Shown: piece after piece, positions 34,337-45,102 of the stretch
Position numbering within the stretch: position 1 is the stretch's first letter
Layout of the letters: each line of letters starts with the position of its first letter
From: Diatrype stigma
Lineage: Eukaryota > Ascomycota > Sordariomycetes > Xylariales > Diatrypaceae
Length of the DNA stretch: 64,000 bases
Assembly (NCBI GenBank): GCA_022225965.2
Contig: JAKJXP020000035.1
Location: forward strand, 253,024 to 317,023
Reading direction: 5' to 3'
Position numbers and translations under genes: made by a program
The notes under the pieces: generated by a model
Database searches by the model: none
Seen by the model: only the letters and a program-made list of their open reading frames with translations
Told to the model about the DNA's origin: nothing

Positions 34337-36145
34337 TCACAACGGGGGCGCGTTGGGATCCTCCATGCACTGGTCGACGCGCATGAGGTCCTTGCCGGTG
34401 GCCTTGGCGATCTGGATGAACTGGCGCAGGTAGCTGACGGTGGAGTCGTAGAGGTAGTGCATGACGACGAGGTTGCCGCCCTTGTCGACGTCGCGCTGGA
34501 AGGCCTCGAGCTGCTTCTCGGGCGTGTCGGTCTCGGCCCAGAGCCAGTCCTCGACGTCGACGGACCACATGACGAGGTAGGGGTCGTCGGTGCCCAGGGC
34601 GAGCGCGAGGCGCTGGCGCATGCGCGCGCCCTCGGTGCCGAACGGCGGCCGGAAGTACGGCGTGTGCAGGCCCCCGAACGCCGCCGACACCGCCGCCACG
34701 TCCTGGTCGTACTCCCAGTCGATGGCCGCGTCGTCCGGCAGGCCCTCCATCGGCGGGTGCGTGTACGAGTGCAGCGCGATCTGGTGGCCCTGCGCCTGCA
34801 TCTCCGTGTACACGTTGGTCAGGTTCGTCGAGGGGTCCTCGAGCGGCGCCCCGACCGTGAAGAACGTCACCTGGATCCCCTCCTCGCGCACGATCTGCAT
34901 CACCTGCTGCGCGAGCCGCGGCTCGCCGTCGTCGATGGCGAACGCGAACGAGTTGGGCCGCTTGCAGGCGAACACCAGGTTGCCCGAGGCGAGCTTGTTG
35001 GGCACCTGGAAGCCCGACGGCACCGACGGCACGATCTCGATCTTCTTCAGCACCGTACTGTCCGTCGTGTAGAAGCCCTTCAGGGCGAAGCCGATGGAGC
35101 GGGTCAGGTCGACCTTGAAGTGCGAGAGCGGCATGTAAATGTCCGTGGCGGTGGCGTAGCGGGCCGCCTCGAGAGAGTCCCACGTCTCGGGGTAGGGAGC
35201 GATGTTCTCGTTGCACTCGGAATTATGCTGCTGCAGAGCTACCGAGAATTTGTTGCTCCCACTGTACTGGATGTGAAGGTACGAGCCTGCATACTTGGTA
35301 AGGTCTCCGCAGGTCTCTGAAACTTGGCTGTAGAATGAGTAGTCGGAATCGGATGATTTGATCGTGAGCTGATTGCGACCAAAGGTGAGGCTCATGCCCT
35401 CGTCGCAGCCGTGCCAGAAGCCGAGGTCATTTTCGTCTTCACTGGCGAACTGATCGATCAGTAGAGCAGTAGCAGTGCTAGAAGGAGCAGGGACCGTGGA
35501 AGTCGGTGCGGGGGCCGCGGTAGTGGCGGGCAGCTCGTAATCCGTTGGCGTGTCGCCGCAGTAGAAAGATAGCGGGCCAAAGGTCACCGGGCCACTGAAC
35601 TCGCCGAAGAAGACGGTCGTCACCTTCGTGAGATCCAATTCGCTGAACTTGGAGAAGGGGATGCTGTAGAGCTTTTCGCTCCCGTCGAATGTCCAGCCTA
35701 GATCCTTGGTCGACTGGGTCGCGACGGCCGAATCTTCCTCATCGCCACATGTCGTCGGGGAGCTCAGCTGGACGTTGAAGGTTGTGCCGCGAGCCGCCTT
35801 GATGCGCAGCGAGAGACCACCGTAGAGGTTCTCGGCGTTGACGCATGTGGTCTCGCTGAAGAAGTAGGAGTCCTCGTCGACAGGTGTCAATGTCACTCTG
35901 TTGTCGGGACTCACGACAACGGATTTCATGGTTTCATCGTCACTGGTAGGCTGGAGCATCGCATTGTAATACAGGAATGTGAGTCGGGACTGGGATTCCC
36001 AATCATCAATCAGCAAGTTCGTGCATTCAGCTCTCTCGTTGAACGCCGCGCCTGCCACGCCGGCCCCGAAGAGCACGGCCGCGAAGCCCGGAACGAGGAC
36101 AGATAGAAGCATGGTGCAGATGAGACGGAACACCGATAGAAGCAA
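34337..36145 (-). CDS. Secreted NodB-type polysaccharide (chitin) deacetylase with duplicated N-terminal module
   Basis: A single 602-codon frame; a second ATG at 36112 gives 591 residues and a more typical signal peptide, so either start is possible. The C-terminal 200 residues are a CE4 NodB domain: A-I-D-D-G-E (motif 1, about residue 403), A-L-H-S-Y-T-H (metal-binding HxxxH, about 458), F-R-P-P-F-G (motif 3), W-S-V-D-V-E-D-W (motif 4) and V-V-M-H (motif 5). These keep the Asp-His-His metal triad and the catalytic base, so activity is expected. Known substrates of this family are chitin, chitosan oligomers and acetylated xylan. Before it come two related beta-rich modules of about 170 residues, joined by a Pro/Thr/Ser linker near residue 215; both begin L-L-I-D and carry paired cysteines. 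It is the third secreted carbohydrate-type gene in a row. Confidence 0.9.
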   Translation of the reverse strand: MLLSVFRLICTMLLSVLVPGFAAVLFGAGVAGAAFNERAECTNLLIDDWESQSRLTFLYYNAMLQPTSDDETMKSVVVSPDNRVTLTPVDEDSYFFSETTCVNAENLYGGLSLRIKAARGTTFNVQLSSPTTCGDEEDSAVATQSTKDLGWTFDGSEKLYSIPFSKFSELDLTKVTTVFFGEFSGPVTFGPLSFYCGDTPTDYELPATTAAPAPTSTVPAPSSTATALLIDQFASEDENDLGFWHGCDEGMSLTFGRNQLTIKSSDSDYSFYSQVSETCGDLTKYAGSYLHIQYSGSNKFSVALQQHNSECNENIAPYPETWDSLEAARYATATDIYMPLSHFKVDLTRSIGFALKGFYTTDSTVLKKIEIVPSVPSGFQVPNKLASGNLVFACKRPNSFAFAIDDGEPRLAQQVMQIVREEGIQVTFFTVGAPLEDPSTNLTNVYTEMQAQGHQIALHSYTHPPMEGLPDDAAIDWEYDQDVAAVSAAFGGLHTPYFRPPFGTEGARMRQRLALALGTDDPYLVMWSVDVEDWLWAETDTPEKQLEAFQRDVDKGGNLVVMHYLYDSTVSYLRQFIQIAKATGKDLMRVDQCMEDPNAPPL

Positions 36146-38206
36146 GAACGAATGTAAGAGCCGTAGCAGCCGGTTATATCAAGAAGACCGGGACCCAGTA
36201 GCAACTATGACTGCCAGGGAAACAGGATAGTCACGCCATCTGACGTTTATAGCAAGGTGGATCAAGAAAACAATGAATGCGGATGATCGTGTAGTCAAGT
36301 GATGAGGATGTAACTATGTTAACGTTGTATGCATGGGCCGTGGCGACCGCAACACATCGAACCTACCTGCCTACGTAGAGGAAGCGACCTGCATAAAGGG
36401 AGAAAGCAGGCCGCTAGATCTGAATACGAGGCTCGGCGATTGAGCCATTGTGTATAGAACACGACTGACATCCAACCAGATCTCGCCAGGCATCGCACAA
36501 ATTTTCTTAGCCGGCAGCGACGTGCAGGTAGCAATGCATTCAGCCATTATTGGGCTAATATTTAGGAATCCAGGAATCCTCCAGTCCAGAGCGCGAGGTG
36601 CGTTGTATTGCATGGCTGCGAGAGGGAACGTCCGAATTAGGTTGGAGCTGACAGGAACTCAGGCGTGCGCTGACTAGGATCGGCTCGGATCGGTTTATAC
36701 TTAGTGTTGGGGCGCCCAGGGGCCCAATCCAGCCGGCCAGGCAAAGCCAGGACAGGGAAGAAGAAGACGCTTGGAAGGCTCCTAGGCTACACATACCTGC
36801 TGTTAGGCCACCTGAGCCAGTAATGATGATCTGACTGTCAAGGTCCAGGGGATTTTTATTGGATGTGATATCCGACTGCATCGCGTTTCTTCGTAACTGC
36901 GGGTGCGGGGATATGGGGATATGCTTGTTGGCAGATCCGGGCCCTACCGAAAGATCATGTTTCTAACCCCGTGCCGACAACTCTTGAGGGTACGTGTGTC
37001 ACTGCAATAGAGTGGACGCGAAAAGCCTCCACGTGTGAAAATCGAAGCTCCTCCCAAACGATGGAGCATTTGATATACCAACTCGGGAGAGATGTGAGCG
37101 AAGAGATGTGAGCGCCCGTATGTTTGGTAGCCAGCGGATGTGCTTCACAGACTCACGGACAGGACGAATCCTCCTCGAGCACATACTCGGCCATACATAA
37201 CACAGCATCCACAAGGTCTTGAACGAAAACGGAATGGAAGAAAAGGGGTAGGTGGTACTTTGGAATGTAATGTGCCTTACCTACGGATGTAGCAATGCCA
37301 ATTTCACACGTATGTAGTGACACCGTAGCATTTCGCAACGCTTTTACTAGGGATTCTTCAGTAAGCGATGAGGAGCGAAGATTGCAGCGCATCTGCTCCG
37401 TCTCTGAGATGAGAGTCGAGACAGCTGAACGAGGGCCTCAGGTGAGAATAGTGGGTAAACGATGCACAGAGACGGAGATACTACCGTACTCTGAGGTTAG
37501 GATTATTCCGCATTCCGGTTCGCGTATTTAGATCTGTCTAGATCTATTCTCGTGGAGAGCTTTTTGGCCGATGGAAAGGTTTTACCTAACGGCTGCAACC
37601 TAGCCAATAGTTGGAACCACCTGCACTATATTATTGCTCTACGGCACGGAGGCGGCCGGGCATGATGAGATGCACATTGCGTTTTGGCGGGTTGCGAAAT
37701 GCGGAATGGGGAATGGAATGGCACTGACGGCAGTGAACGAGGGATGAATGAGAGAGATGGGGCGCTGGAGGGGTGTGGCTCGGTGGCTCAGTGGCTCCAT
37801 GGCCCTGTGGCTCAGGTATCTTTTGGGATGGCAAGCCACAGAGCACGCCACATGTGGATGACAACGCGTTATCGATAATAGCTCAAGGCACCTGGCACGT
37901 TAACCGTAAACAGAGGCAGATAGGGGATGACTTCCAGCATTACGCAACTTATAAGCCATCGCTTTCCGGTTTCTTCATTTCGAATTGTAGCATGACTGAG
38001 CGATAACTGAATCATTGAAACCATATTTACATAGACCACAAATCACATTCGAGGGGACGACACCTTATGTCCCGTCTGTATCCTAGATGATAAGACCAAT
38101 AACACGGTAGCTGATTTAGAGCAACGATGGGTACGGAGCACATCCTCGGTTCTAGTGACGCAATACTTGAATGCTATTAAATGCTAGGAAGAAAACTAGG
38201 AAGAAA
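36146..38206. other. Intergenic region, deacetylase to dapB (divergent)
   Basis: About 2 kb between two divergent genes, so both promoters lie here. It contains two 13-bp direct repeats AGAGATGTGAGCG (37088-37100 and 37102-37114) and a GTGGCTC-rich stretch near 37775-37815. No gene is supported on either strand. Confidence 0.55.
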
Positions 38207-41058
38207 ATGGCTAACTATATAGCAGCGTCTCCAAGACCATCCGGCGACTCGCTGTCCTCCGTGTCGACCACTAGCCTTGTCTTCGAGCGACTCGACGAGA
38301 GGGAAAAGCTCAACGGCAGCCTTTCTGACTTCGACGATGACGACCCCCTGAAACCTGGCGGCCAAGATGAACGCGAAGCTTTCCTGAATACGGCGGCTGG
38401 TGGCAGGGTCATTGGGATGGATAAGAAGCTCAAGCGGATTATCATCATCCTCGCAGGCTTGATTGTCGCATCATGGGGCGCCGGGCTCTTCATGTACATA
38501 TCTTCCAAGTCCTACCAGCATTCGTCGGAGAAGGAACACGACCCGGAAGCAACTACATCGCGGGGGTCTGGCAAGCCAGTGACTCTTGAGCAGATCCACG
38601 ACGGGTTTTGGTATGCGAAGAGCCACGAGATCAGCTGGATCGAAGGGGCGAACGGAGAAGATGGCCTGCTATTAGAAAAGGCCGCCGCTGGGAAAGATTA
38701 TCTCGTGGTGGAAGATGTCCGGAGCCTGGACAAAGAGCATGCTGCAGCCGGCGGCCAAGTATTGTCTTCCCAGACATTGATGCGTAGTCAGCATTTCACG
38801 TCAGGCAATCGACAGCTTACGCCAGGTAAAGTGTGGCCCAGCCCAGATCTGAAAAAGGTCCTTATCGCCACCGATGTAAAACCCGTCTGGAGGCATTCGT
38901 TCACCGGCATATACTGGGTGTTCGATGTGGAAACCCAGAAAGCCGAACCTCTCGACCCCGAGAACTCTCAGCTCAGGGTGCAGTCCGCGCAGTGGAGCCC
39001 CAAGAGCAACGCCATCGTTTACACCAGCGATAACAACCTCTACATCCGGCACCTCGAAAGCTCTCAGGTCATACAGATCACCAAAGACGGCGGCCCCGAG
39101 TACTTCTACGGTATTCCGGATTGGGTATACGAGGAGGAAGTCTTTGAAGGCAGCAGTGCAACGTGGTGGTCGACCAACGGTGATTACCTGGCCTTCTTGC
39201 GGACCAACGAGACGTCCGTTCCAGAGTACCCCATTCAGTTCTTTATCGACAGGCCGAGTGGTGAAGATCCGCCTCCCGGCCAGGAGAACTATCCTGAGGT
39301 CCAGGAACTCAAGTATCCCAAGGCCGGTTCGCCGAATCCCTATGTGGACCTTCTATTCTACGACTTAGCTCGTGGTGATGTGTTCGCGGTTGATATCGAG
39401 GACGGTTTTGATCCAGACGACCTCCTCATCACCGACGTGACGTGGGCTGGTAACAGGGTTATTATCAAGGAGACAAACCGCGTTAGTGATATTATGAGGG
39501 TGGTGCTTGTGGATGTTACTGCACGGACCGGCAAAACCGCAAGGACCGTAGATGTGGGCAAGATTGACGGCGGCTGGTTTGAAATTTCCCATGATACAAC
39601 CTTCATTCCTGCAGATCCCGACAATGGGAGACCCGATGATGGTTACGTTGACACCGTTATTCACGACAATGGCGATCATCTGGCATACTTCAGCCCTCTG
39701 GATACTGACGAACCAGTAATGCTCACTTCGGGTAATTGGGAGGTTGTCGGCGGACCCTCAGCTGTAGACATCAAAAACAACCTGGTGTACTTTGTCTCTA
39801 CGAAGGAGTCATCAATCCAACGGCACGTATATAGTGTCAAGCTCGATGGATCCGATCTTCAGCCGATCACCGATACTAGCAAGGAGGGCTACTTCAGGGC
39901 ATCATTTTCAAGCAACGCTGGCTACGCTCTCGTCTCATACCTCGGGCCGAACGTGCCCTGGCAGAAGGTCATCAGCACCCCCGGCAACCCCGAGTCCTAC
40001 GAACATGTCCTCGAGGAGAACAAAGAACTGGCGGAGAAAGCGAGGAAGTACGAACTGCCTCTGGTGAGCTTCGGCCAGATCACCATCGACGGCTTCGAAC
40101 TCAACTACAAAGAGCGCCGACCGCCGCACTTCGACCCCAAGAAGCAGTACCCCGTGCTCTTCCAGCAGTACTCGGGCCCCGGCTCGCAGTCGGTCGACAA
40201 GCGGTTCGGGGTGGACTTCCAGTCGTACATCGCGTCGAACCTCGGCTACATCGTGGTGACGGTGGACGGGCGGGGCACGGGGTTCATCGGGCGCGAGGCG
40301 CGCGTGGTGGTGCGCAAGCACCTGGGGCAGTGGGAGGCGCACGACCAGATCGCGGCGGCCAAGATGTGGGCGGCGAAGCCGTACACGGACGCGTCGCGGC
40401 TGGCGATCTGGGGGTGGTCGTACGGCGGGTTCCAGACGCTCAAGACGCTCGAGACGGACGCGGGCGAGACGTTCCGGTACGGCATGGCGGTCGCGCCCGT
40501 CACCGACTGGCGCTTCTACGACAGCGTCTACACCGAGCGCTACATGCTGACGCCGCAGGCCAACCCGGCCGGCTACGACGGCACCGCCGTCGGCGGCAAC
40601 GCCTCGGCCCTCGGCCGCAACGTCCGCTTCCTCATCATGCACGGCGTCGCCGACGACAACGTCCACATGCAGAACACCCTCACCCTGCTCGACAAGCTCG
40701 ACCTCGCCGGCGTCGAGAACTACGACCTCCACATGTTCCCCGACAGCAACCACGGCATCTACTTCCACAACGCGAACCGCATCGTGTACGATAGTGAGTG
40801 TCCCCCGACGACCGCTTTTTTTTTCTTTTCTCTTTTCTTCTCTTTCTTATTGTTCTTCTTCATCGACTAACGTGATGCGCAGAACTCAACAACTGGCTCA
40901 TCAACGCCTTCAACGGCGAGTGGCTGAAGATCTCGGACGCGAAGCCAACCTCTGTCGAGGGCCGGGGACGGGTGGCCTTCGAGGAGGAGATCAGGAAGAG
41001 ATCGGGCTTGCCGAACGTACCCCGGGGACTTGGAGGAGCAGCGGATCTTCTCACCTAG
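38207..41058 (+). CDS. dapB: Dipeptidyl aminopeptidase B (vacuolar DPP IV-type)
   Basis: Two exons (38207-40793 and 40883-41058) give about 920 residues. I prefer the ATG at 38207 (AAAATGGC) to one at 38171, which would add 12 residues. The second exon restores the conserved tail (L-N-N-W-L-I-N-A-F) and ends near R-G-L-G-G-A-A-D. Residues about 85-105 form one membrane anchor after a Ser/Asp-rich cytoplasmic tail, giving a type II membrane protein of the late Golgi or vacuole. A DPP IV beta-propeller fills residues about 200-600. The alpha/beta-hydrolase domain carries G-W-S-Y-G-G (Ser near 737), H-G-V-A-D-D-N-V-H (Asp near 817) and S-N-H-G-I-Y (His near 849), a complete S9B triad. It removes X-Pro or X-Ala dipeptides from N-termini. 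Codon third positions become almost all G/C after about 40080. Confidence 0.93.
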
Positions 41059-42455
41059 GTAGTTTGTATCTCAGTGCATGGCATGGCGTTTCGGTCTCTT
41101 TATTTTGGAAATTGATACAATGGTTCATCAGAATGGATATTCTTTATTACCGCACGAGATTCTCATCGGTGCAAGTTATGAATAATATAAATACTCCCAA
41201 ACCCAACACATACCTTGGCTGGTTGGTCGCCCCTTGTGGTTACTACTTAGTCCCATTCATAAGGTACCAGGGATTTGCTGATTCAGGTAGTTACCTACCT
41301 ATTGCTCAGAGAGATTGGCACCATTCGTCAAAAAGACAGCCCGGATCACGTAAGTGCCAACCAATGAAAGCCTACCTAAGGTATGCGCTCTAGCTGTGTA
41401 GTGCGATTCAATGGTCTCGGTGTTACATGATGCTGATTAATGTGCAGCTACTGGCCGCGATCCAGAAAACTAACCGGACCGGCCGGCATTCTCCCAAGAT
41501 CACTAGGGCAATAGGTACTTATGTAGACACCGCAATGAGCGCTCCTGTAACAGGATCACAGACTATAATTTGGTTCATTATTGTCATTATCATGCGGCGA
41601 CTATATCCCTAGATACTGGATTTATACGTCAGGTGCCCTTCTTCAGGTAAGCTAGACTATACCAGGTTACATAATGTATGTCCGCATTCGCGCTATTAGA
41701 TTGTGTCGCCACCAGCCGTGGTTATGCGTACATGTAACTACTACGTAGTAGGGATTGAACGGTGAAGAATCGAGAGAGCCGTATCTCTACAAGGCCGAAT
41801 CCCGATTACCCCACGGCAGCTCCTGGGGTACCCAGACTGCCAGGTATGTAGTTATGGTTCCGTCCGCCCGGAGTTCGGGCTCAGATCTCAGTAAATCGAG
41901 CATGTGAGCCACCAACCAAATGCAGTGCCGTTTCTTTTACTGTGGTATTTATAGCTGCACTGAAGCTGTAAGGATTGATCAGGAATTCTGCAGGAGTTGG
42001 GATGATGGATCAGTTGGGGGCTTCTATCATCACAAGCTGATTGGCTGCTTCCAACTAGTCGATCGCTGACTGATCGATTCTAGCTTCTACCCCTGTCCCT
42101 TGCCCCCCTGCACCCCCCTGCCCCCCATGCATGTACGTTGTGCCGGTGCTTGGGGTTGCATCGAGTATTTAAGCTAGGGTGCTCCCCTAGTTAGCTCAGC
42201 CCTAAAGACCGTTACGAAGTTCTCTTCTCAGTCCCCTCTCTTCTCCTCTAGGAACCTTTCTCGAGCCGGGCAAACTTGGGTTTGACGAGCCATGAAGGTT
42301 GCTTGCTTTCGTGAGGTTGAAGCACGCCTGTACGTAGAGATGATACAAACCCTGTCTCGAGATCCATTCTGCGAGCTAGTTCTTTATAGCCCCCCAATTT
42401 CCCTTCCGCTAATCGGCCGTAGCCGACTCCACATCGACCACAACAGATACGGCAG
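41059..42455. other. Intergenic region, dapB to Zn2Cys6 regulator
   Basis: About 1.4 kb with no supported gene. It holds a perfect 14-bp palindrome CTACTACGTAGTAG (41738-41751), C-rich tracts near 42100-42125, and a TATTTAAG element at 42166-42173 followed by a CT-rich leader running to about 42250. This arrangement suits the promoter and 5' leader of the regulator at 42456. Confidence 0.55.
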
Positions 42456-44501
42456 ATGGTCAGCATTCCGGGCAGGATCGGGAGGTAGGTTGCCTTGGCT
42501 ATTGTGGTCTTGTTGGATGCCGTGCTGGAATACTGACATCGTAAAGGTGTCTTACATGCATCAGACGACGTGTGAAATGTGGTAAGTCGCTGCCGTCCAA
42601 CGAAGCGGTGGAGTGCTTCTTGACCTAACAACACCTGGCACAAGACGAAACCAAGCCCTTCTGCAACAGATGTATAAAGGGGGGGTTCGAATGCCTGGGG
42701 TATGACCAACCACTGCAATGGCGGCACTACTCCGGCCCTGGTCCGGGGCAGTCGGCCAAGGGAGCTCAAGCACAGCACACCACCGCGGTCACGGTCGTGG
42801 GCAGCAAAGCCAGAGCCAGGCCCGCGAACGGGCTGAGCTTGGCGGGGTTCAAGAGCGACTTCTGCTCCGCCCGCATGCTGGACAACGTCGTCTGGAGCTC
42901 GTTCGGTGTCGGCTGGTTCGAAAAGGCGGCCGCCGGCAAGATGGGCGACCTGAGCTGCAAGGCCACAAAGGCGCTGGCGCGGTCGAGCTTCGGGCGCCTA
43001 GAGCACATGCAAGACCTGGAGCTGAAGGGCGCGGAAGACTACGGCGATTGCCTTCACTCGATGGCCGTTGCCCTGAAGGACAAGGACCCCCTGGACGCGA
43101 GAAAGCTGATTGCGCCGATCCTGCTGCTCCTCACAACGTCCCTGAATTATCCCTATCGACCCTACGAGTCGTTCTTGGCCCCGCAGGATACGGTGGCACA
43201 GGGAGGCCAGTCAGCAACTTCGTCAGCCCGCCTAAAAGAAGACCTTGCCGCAGTCAGCAATCACTTGAGAGGGCTTGGGTACGCAACCTTTGATTTATCT
43301 TATTTGTTGATGGGACTGTCTCGATCCTTTGATAAGATCAGATACTCGGTATCCTCCCCGAGTGGTAAATAAGGGAAAGTCGCTGACTCGAGATATCCTA
43401 GGACAATCGTATATTGCTGCGGACCTCGAGCGTTCCGACACGAGCCTTGGACGAGCATGTTCGATTGTACACGCACGAATATAGTACGTCATTCATACAA
43501 AAACCTCACTACGTCAAATTTGACGACATGGGACGTCTCATACTAACTCAGAGAAGATCATGGCTGGTTTATATCACAGAAAACGGTTGTTTCTGCAAAG
43601 TCCCGACTGGCTTACAATCCCGTGGTCTCGGGATCCTTCAAGGAAAACTGAACAGTCGAGGCTCTTGGACGTGCTAGCCTTCATGCCTGGTCTTCTTGAG
43701 GACTATGATATATTTCGAACAGAACTTACACATCCTGATCCTACCACATCCACACAAGCCGCGCCGGTGGATACTCTACGAACAGCCTTGAAGGTCCAGA
43801 TTACCTCCAAACTACTGGGTCTGTACCAGTGGCGGTGGGAATGGCAGCAGCGACACGGCCATACAGTGAAGACCGTCATGAGAAAGGACAAGTTATACAA
43901 GAGTGCCCCTGATTTCCCGTCTGGCTACCTACAGTTTGACTCCGCTGCTCGAGCGGCCGATATCGCCTTTTATGATTCTCTTCTGATGTGGTTCATTGTG
44001 CTACTTTGGAACATTGGGCTTTCCGGCAAAGACATTATGGCCATAATTTCGGACTGCGGCAAAAAAGCTTACGCCAATGCTCTCGCTTCCTACGGATCAA
44101 CAACAAGCGACACGGGCGCGGATACAACAGAGGCCCCTTTCGTGGACGACGACCCTACTTCGTTTGGATCACTTTTGCGACCAGCGGGCACGATAGGCCT
44201 TCGCGACCTCGCGATCGAGATTTGCCGGGTGTTCGAGTGGCAGTCGCTGAACCACCACATGGCCACGAAGTCTTCCGAGGCCATTTACCTCTACATGTTC
44301 CCGCTTGGGATGGCGATGAAGGTACTCCAGGCGGATGATCCGTTGCAGGAATGGATCACGGAAATGGTGAGAACGGATCCCATAACGATCGCGTACGCAT
44401 CGGGCCGGCATACCAGTATCGGATTCTCGAACTTCGTGACACCTGAGATGGTCTCAGGTCTAGACAATAAGGCCGCAAGTAGCGAAGCTAAGGAAAGATA
44501 A
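42456..44501 (+). CDS. Zn2Cys6 fungal-specific transcription factor
   Basis: Five exons (42456-42484, 42547-42581, 42645-43348, 43402-43483 and 43552-44501) join in frame to 599 residues. The zinc cluster is split by two introns and is only seen after joining: residues 11-38 read C-x2-C-x6-C-x6-C-x2-C-x6-C, starting C-L-T-C-I-R-R-R-V-K-C-D-E, followed by L-G-Y. The fourth intron has an ACTAAC branch point. The rest is the helical fungal-specific middle region (D-E-H-V-R-L-Y-T-H-E-Y, T-I-P-W-S, D-V-L-A-F-M-P-G-L-L-E-D-Y-D), usual for this regulator class. These proteins bind CGG half-sites and control metabolic genes. The regulated genes are unknown, but a P450 starts 601 nt downstream on the same strand and is a candidate. 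The intron with donor TCG|GTATCC is the least certain boundary. Confidence 0.88.
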
Positions 44502-45102
44502 AGCATTGGCTTTTCATACTGCTCGGGTTCTCTTGTTTCTCTTCAAACCCTTGTTAACAGGACAGGGGGTCTTAGGGACGCCCTACGGACCCTCTGAAAA
44601 CGAGATGGCACGAACAAAGGCCGAAAGGTAGAACTACACCACATCGGTTATGTATGATGATAACGAAGTCCTGTATTTCAGCCTTACGCTAGAATGAATG
44701 CGACTTGACGATAGGTATCATATCGAACCGTCTTGAACAAACAATGTAAGTTAGGTAGTTGATCAGCATTCTGCTGGATCTGGCTTGGATAAGGGGGTTG
44801 GGTCTTCTATTTTAAGCCATGCATCCAGCTTACGCCTCGCTAGGTGCTGTACCACAAACGTGCATACGTACTATTTTACAAAAGTCTTCAACGTTATTGG
44901 CCAATGCCATCATTTGGGCCACTGAGGTAGTATTATCGTAGATGTTTCTCCCATGTCGATATTGTCAATGTATTATCCCCTCCCTAGCAGTCCACATACT
45001 TAGGTAGCTTTCGCTCCACCATTTCCCACATCCTACCTACTTCCCACTCCTCTGCATGTTTTCACACTCGACAACGTTGAGACCGCTATCAAGGCACATA
45101 CC
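44502..45102. promoter_or_regulatory. Spacer between Zn2Cys6 regulator and P450
   Basis: This 601-bp spacer between two same-strand genes must hold the terminator of the first and the promoter of the second. I see no clear CGG-N-CCG operator by eye. A TATTTTAAG element lies near 44808, about 295 nt before the P450 start. Confidence 0.4.

Noticed and set aside
34257..35320. Long open frames on both strands over the 3' half of the polysaccharide deacetylase gene
   Set aside because: They are Arg/His/Val/Ala-rich and repetitive, as expected when the complementary strand of a GC3-rich gene is translated. The deacetylase frame has all NodB motifs.
39935..40794. Open frames of 150-280 codons overlapping the 3' part of dapB
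   Set aside because: Same effect of GC-rich third positions; the dapB frame has the complete catalytic triad and these have no domain.
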